A stretch of 64,000 nucleotides of DNA, from contig NZ_JAINZZ010000028.1 of the NCBI RefSeq assembly GCF_019890725.1, positions 25,832-89,831 of the forward strand, in the 5' to 3' direction. Shown here in pieces: positions 61,584-64,000 of the stretch (position 1 is its first letter; each line of letters begins with the position of its first letter). The translations under genes were made by a program, and so were the position numbers. The notes beneath the pieces are model-generated. The model was not told the DNA's origin and searched no databases. It saw only the letters and a program-made list of their open reading frames with translations. The stretch comes from Actinacidiphila acidipaludis. Its GTDB lineage: Bacteria; Actinomycetota; Actinomycetes; Streptomycetales; Streptomycetaceae.

Positions 61584-62867
61584 ATGACGGCACCGGAAGC
61601 CACGGTCGTGGCGGTCGACGAGGTCGAGGCACTCGCGGCGGACGGGCTGCGCTGGCTGATGGGGGTGGCACGGGAGACGCCCGGCGGCGGCCTCGCCTGG
61701 ACGACCCGCCCCTCGGACACCGCGCTCAACCCCACGCTCTACACCGGCACGGCCGGGATCGTCCCCGTGCTCCTGGAGGCCTGGCGGCACTTCGGTGACG
61801 ACGCCTGGGCCGACACCGCCGTGCGCGCGGCCCGCGGCATCGCCGAAGCCGTCGGCGCCTTCGACGGCGACTCCCTCTACTTCGGCCGCACCGGCATGGC
61901 CCTCGCCCTGCGGGCCGTCCAGCGCGAGCTCGGCGACGCGGCCGCCGGAGCCGCCGCCGACCACGCCCTCGACGTCGTCCGGTCGCACTTCGACGGCACC
62001 CGCTGGAACGAGTTCTTCGAGCTGATGGGCGGCAACGCGGGCATCGGCCTCGGGGCGCTGCTGGCAGGCGACGCCGACCTGGCCGTGCTGGCCCTGGAGC
62101 CCTACCTCCAGGAGGCGGAGCGGACCCCGGCAGGCGTCCAGTGGGCTCATCGCGCCGGCGTCGACGCCCGGGTGCACCACATCTCCCACGGCGCGCTCGG
62201 CATGGTCCTGGCACTGGCCCGGGTCGGCGACGCCACCGGCCGCGCGGACCTGGTGGAGCTGGCGCTGGCCGGCGCGTCGGACATCGTGGCTCGGGACGAG
62301 GCCGGGCCGGAGGGATTCCTGGTCCGGCACTCCACCCCGCAGTACCGGCCCGAGCTGGTCGAGCCGATCAGCTACGGCTGGTGCCACGGCCCGGCCGGCG
62401 ACGCCCAGGTCTTCCGGCTGCTGCGGGACGTCACAGGCGACCCGGCGTGGCCCGCCCTGGCCGACCGCTGCTGGCACACGGTCACCCACGCGGGCCTGCC
62501 GCAGCGGCTGCGCCCCGGCTTCTGGGACAACAACGGCCGCTGCTGCGGCACCGCGGGCGTCCTGGCCCTGGCCTGCGACCGCATCGCCGAACAGCGGGAC
62601 CCGCACGACTTCGCCCACGTCCTCGTCGCGGACCTCGCCGCCCGGGCGACCCGGGACGCCGCCGGCGCCCGCTGGTCCAACGTCGAGCACCGGGCCACCC
62701 CGAGCGACCTCGAACCCTGCACCGGCTGGGCGATGGGCAACGCCGGCATCGTCCGCGAACTCCTCCGCTTCGTGCGCGTCAGCCGCGGCGCCGACCCCCG
62801 CTACGCCTTCCCCTGGCCCGACCACCCGGCCGTCCGCCCTCCGCACGGCGCCTCGCTTCTTCCCTGA
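61584..62867 (+). CDS. LanC-like (lanthionine synthetase C family) protein with CCG motif
   Basis: 427 residues forming the (alpha/alpha)6 LanC barrel with repeated G-x-x-G helices (LYTGTAGIVPVLLEAW, LYFGRTGMALALRAVQ, LMGGNAGIGLGALLAG, ISHGALGMVLALARVG, GWAMGNAGIVRELLR). Zinc ligands are C267 in GWCHGPAGD and the pair C320-C321 in GRCCGTAGV, where most LanC enzymes have Cys-His. The ATG has GGAGA upstream. No lanthipeptide dehydratase is adjacent, so it is a free-standing family member, possibly a glutathione/thiol-type adduct enzyme or part of a RiPP pathway. Confidence 0.88.
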   Translation: MTAPEATVVAVDEVEALAADGLRWLMGVARETPGGGLAWTTRPSDTALNPTLYTGTAGIVPVLLEAWRHFGDDAWADTAVRAARGIAEAVGAFDGDSLYFGRTGMALALRAVQRELGDAAAGAAADHALDVVRSHFDGTRWNEFFELMGGNAGIGLGALLAGDADLAVLALEPYLQEAERTPAGVQWAHRAGVDARVHHISHGALGMVLALARVGDATGRADLVELALAGASDIVARDEAGPEGFLVRHSTPQYRPELVEPISYGWCHGPAGDAQVFRLLRDVTGDPAWPALADRCWHTVTHAGLPQRLRPGFWDNNGRCCGTAGVLALACDRIAEQRDPHDFAHVLVADLAARATRDAAGARWSNVEHRATPSDLEPCTGWAMGNAGIVRELLRFVRVSRGADPRYAFPWPDHPAVRPPHGASLLP

Positions 62868-63045
62868 CGGCCGGCGCCGGCGCGGAAGGCCCGCCGGGTA
62901 CTCCGAGCCCGCGCCTCCCCGGCCTCCGGGGCGAGCCCGCGATGCGGCTATCCGAGTCACGCCGGGGCGCGCCGTGAGGGAGGGGTGCGCGGTCGGGGTA
63001 TGTCGTTTCGCGCAAGGTGACCGCGGGAGCCCGAGGAGTCCAGCC

Positions 63046-63330
63046 ATGTACGCAGTGATTCGGCGGTACGAAGGGGTGACCCAGCCCGGTGAGGCCGCGC
63101 GCCGCGTGGCCGACGGTTTCGTGCCCCTCCTCCAGCAGGTCCCCGGATTCGTGGCCTACTACTGGGTCGACGCCGGCGATGGCGTCATGCTCTCGACCAG
63201 CATCTTCGAGGACCGGGTCGGGACCGAGGAGTCGGTGAAGCGGGCCGCGGCCTTCGTCCGTGACAACCTCGCCGCCCTCCTCCCCAACCCGCCCCAGGTC
63301 ACCGCCGGCCCGGTCGTGGCCACCGGCTGA
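63046..63330 (+). CDS. Antibiotic biosynthesis monooxygenase-like (dimeric alpha-beta barrel) protein
   Basis: 94 residues: YAVIRRYEGVTQPGEAARRVADGFVPLLQQVPGFVAYYWVDAGDGVMLSTSIFED...SVKRAAAFVRDNLAALLP, the ABM/EthD-like ferredoxin fold. The ATG at 63046 has GAGGAG 8 nt upstream. No cofactor residues; the function is unknown. Confidence 0.82.
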   Translation: MYAVIRRYEGVTQPGEAARRVADGFVPLLQQVPGFVAYYWVDAGDGVMLSTSIFEDRVGTEESVKRAAAFVRDNLAALLPNPPQVTAGPVVATG

Positions 63331-63353
63331 CCCTCTCCGCGGGGTGCGGCCCC

Positions 63354-64000
63354 CTACTTCGGGTCCCGGTTGAACGTCGCCATCGCCCAGACGTACCCGA
63401 GTGCGGTGAGGCCGAGACACCAGGCGACGGCGAGCCAGCCGTTGTGGCCGATGGGTGTGCCGAGCAGCAGCCCGCGCAGTGTCTCGATGGCGGGTGTGAA
63501 CGGCTGGTACTTCGCGACGGGCTGGAACCAGCCGGGCATGGCGTGCACCGGCACGAACGCGCTGGAGATGAGCGGCAGGAAGATCAGCGGCATCGCGTTG
63601 TTGCCGGCCGCCTCGGCGCTCGGGCTGACCAGACCCATGCCCACCGCGATCCAGGTCAGCGCCAGTGCGAACAGCACGAGCAGCCCGAACGCCGCGAGCC
63701 AATCCAGCACCGTGGCCCCCGTCGAGCGGAACCCGATCGCCACCCCGATCGCACCGACCAGCACCACGCTGGTGACGGCCTGCAGGACGCCGCCCACGAC
63801 GTGCCCGATGATCACGGACGGCCGGTGGATGGCCATGGTGCGGAAGCGGGCGATGATGCCCTCGGTCATGTCGTTGGAGACCGAGATCGCGCTGCCGATC
63901 GTCGTGCTGCCGACGGTCATCAGCAGCAGGCCGGGGACCAGATAGGCGAGGTAGGCGGAGCGGCCGGCGCCGCCGTGGCCGATGCCGGCGCTCATGGTGC
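63354..64000 (-). CDS. ABC-2 type (DrrB-like) drug-export permease, C-terminal part
   Basis: Membrane subunit of an ABC exporter; the gene enters from the right edge. The visible part has membrane helices (YLAYLVPGLLLMTVG, VLQAVTSVVLVGAIGVAIGF, LLVLFALALTWIAVGMGLVS, LAVAWCLGLTALGYVWAMATF) and the ABC-2 signatures ISVSNDMTEGIIARFRTMAI and NNAMPLIFLPLISSAFVPVHAMPGWFQPVAKYQPFTPAIETLRGLL, typical of daunorubicin-resistance-type permeases. The ATPase partner would be beyond the window. Convergent with the 63046 gene, 23 nt apart. Confidence 0.92.
   Translation of the reverse strand, partial: TMSAGIGHGGAGRSAYLAYLVPGLLLMTVGSTTIGSAISVSNDMTEGIIARFRTMAIHRPSVIIGHVVGGVLQAVTSVVLVGAIGVAIGFRSTGATVLDWLAAFGLLVLFALALTWIAVGMGLVSPSAEAAGNNAMPLIFLPLISSAFVPVHAMPGWFQPVAKYQPFTPAIETLRGLLLGTPIGHNGWLAVAWCLGLTALGYVWAMATFNRDPK

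Overview
This is a high-GC actinobacterial chromosome window and almost certainly Streptomyces. The evidence is Lsr2, CarD, MsiK and PhoU/PhoR/PhoP orthologues, an LAXTG (sortase-E type) surface protein, GTG/TTG starts, TAnnnT minus-10 boxes placed 6-7 nt before start codons (leaderless mRNAs), and long GC-rich extragenic palindromes. Assignments rest on reading the sequence and on remembered family features; no search was run.

Layout. 0-6 kb: a DHA2 efflux pump (cut by the window edge) divergent from its TetR regulator, an M23 peptidase, a Uma2-family gene flanked by two copies of one terminator, and clpC with sigma-R and ClgR type control sites. 6-12.6 kb: an Lsr2 neighbourhood (an SCO3374-like gene overlapping lsr2 tail to tail, lsr2, argA and a BlaI repressor), then poorly known membrane and surface proteins. 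12.7-18.2 kb: a tightly overlapping DUF2520-panC-nadB-nadC-coaX operon that joins NAD and CoA synthesis. 18.2-19.0 kb: a giant inverted repeat with no credible gene. 19-23.3 kb: a NarL-type two-component system, a quinone oxidoreductase and a threonine aldolase-like enzyme.

23.3-30.5 kb: a GAF-PAS-GGDEF diguanylate cyclase (CdgB-like), a flavin reductase, arfB, terD, a TerB gene and a two-headed HTH regulator, ending in a GNAT. 30.7-39.6 kb: a secreted FG-GAP protein that appears to start at ATC, an XRE-PNPOx fusion, an Hsp20-GH65 coupled pair, and a divergent second beta-clamp (DnaN) gene with a textbook RecA-independent DNA-damage promoter. 39.6-46.7 kb: an aldo-keto reductase/TetR pair with twin operators, then an accessory patch (GNAT relic, TagC-like propeller, GDPD protein, YfbM-like and Uma2-like genes) ending at tRNA-Thr.

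46.9-64 kb: conserved core. It holds msiK, a nucleotidyltransferase, a DoxX protein, rlmB, cysS, ispDF, carD, a lipoprotein, and phoRP divergent from phoU across a PHO box. These are followed by an 8-cysteine 54-residue peptide gene, a cupin, a LanC-like protein with a CCG zinc motif, and an ABC-2 permease cut by the window edge. From memory of the S. coelicolor order, the left 23 kb matches the SCO33xx block and the right part matches SCO4281 down to about SCO4226, so a rearrangement joint probably lies near 23 kb.
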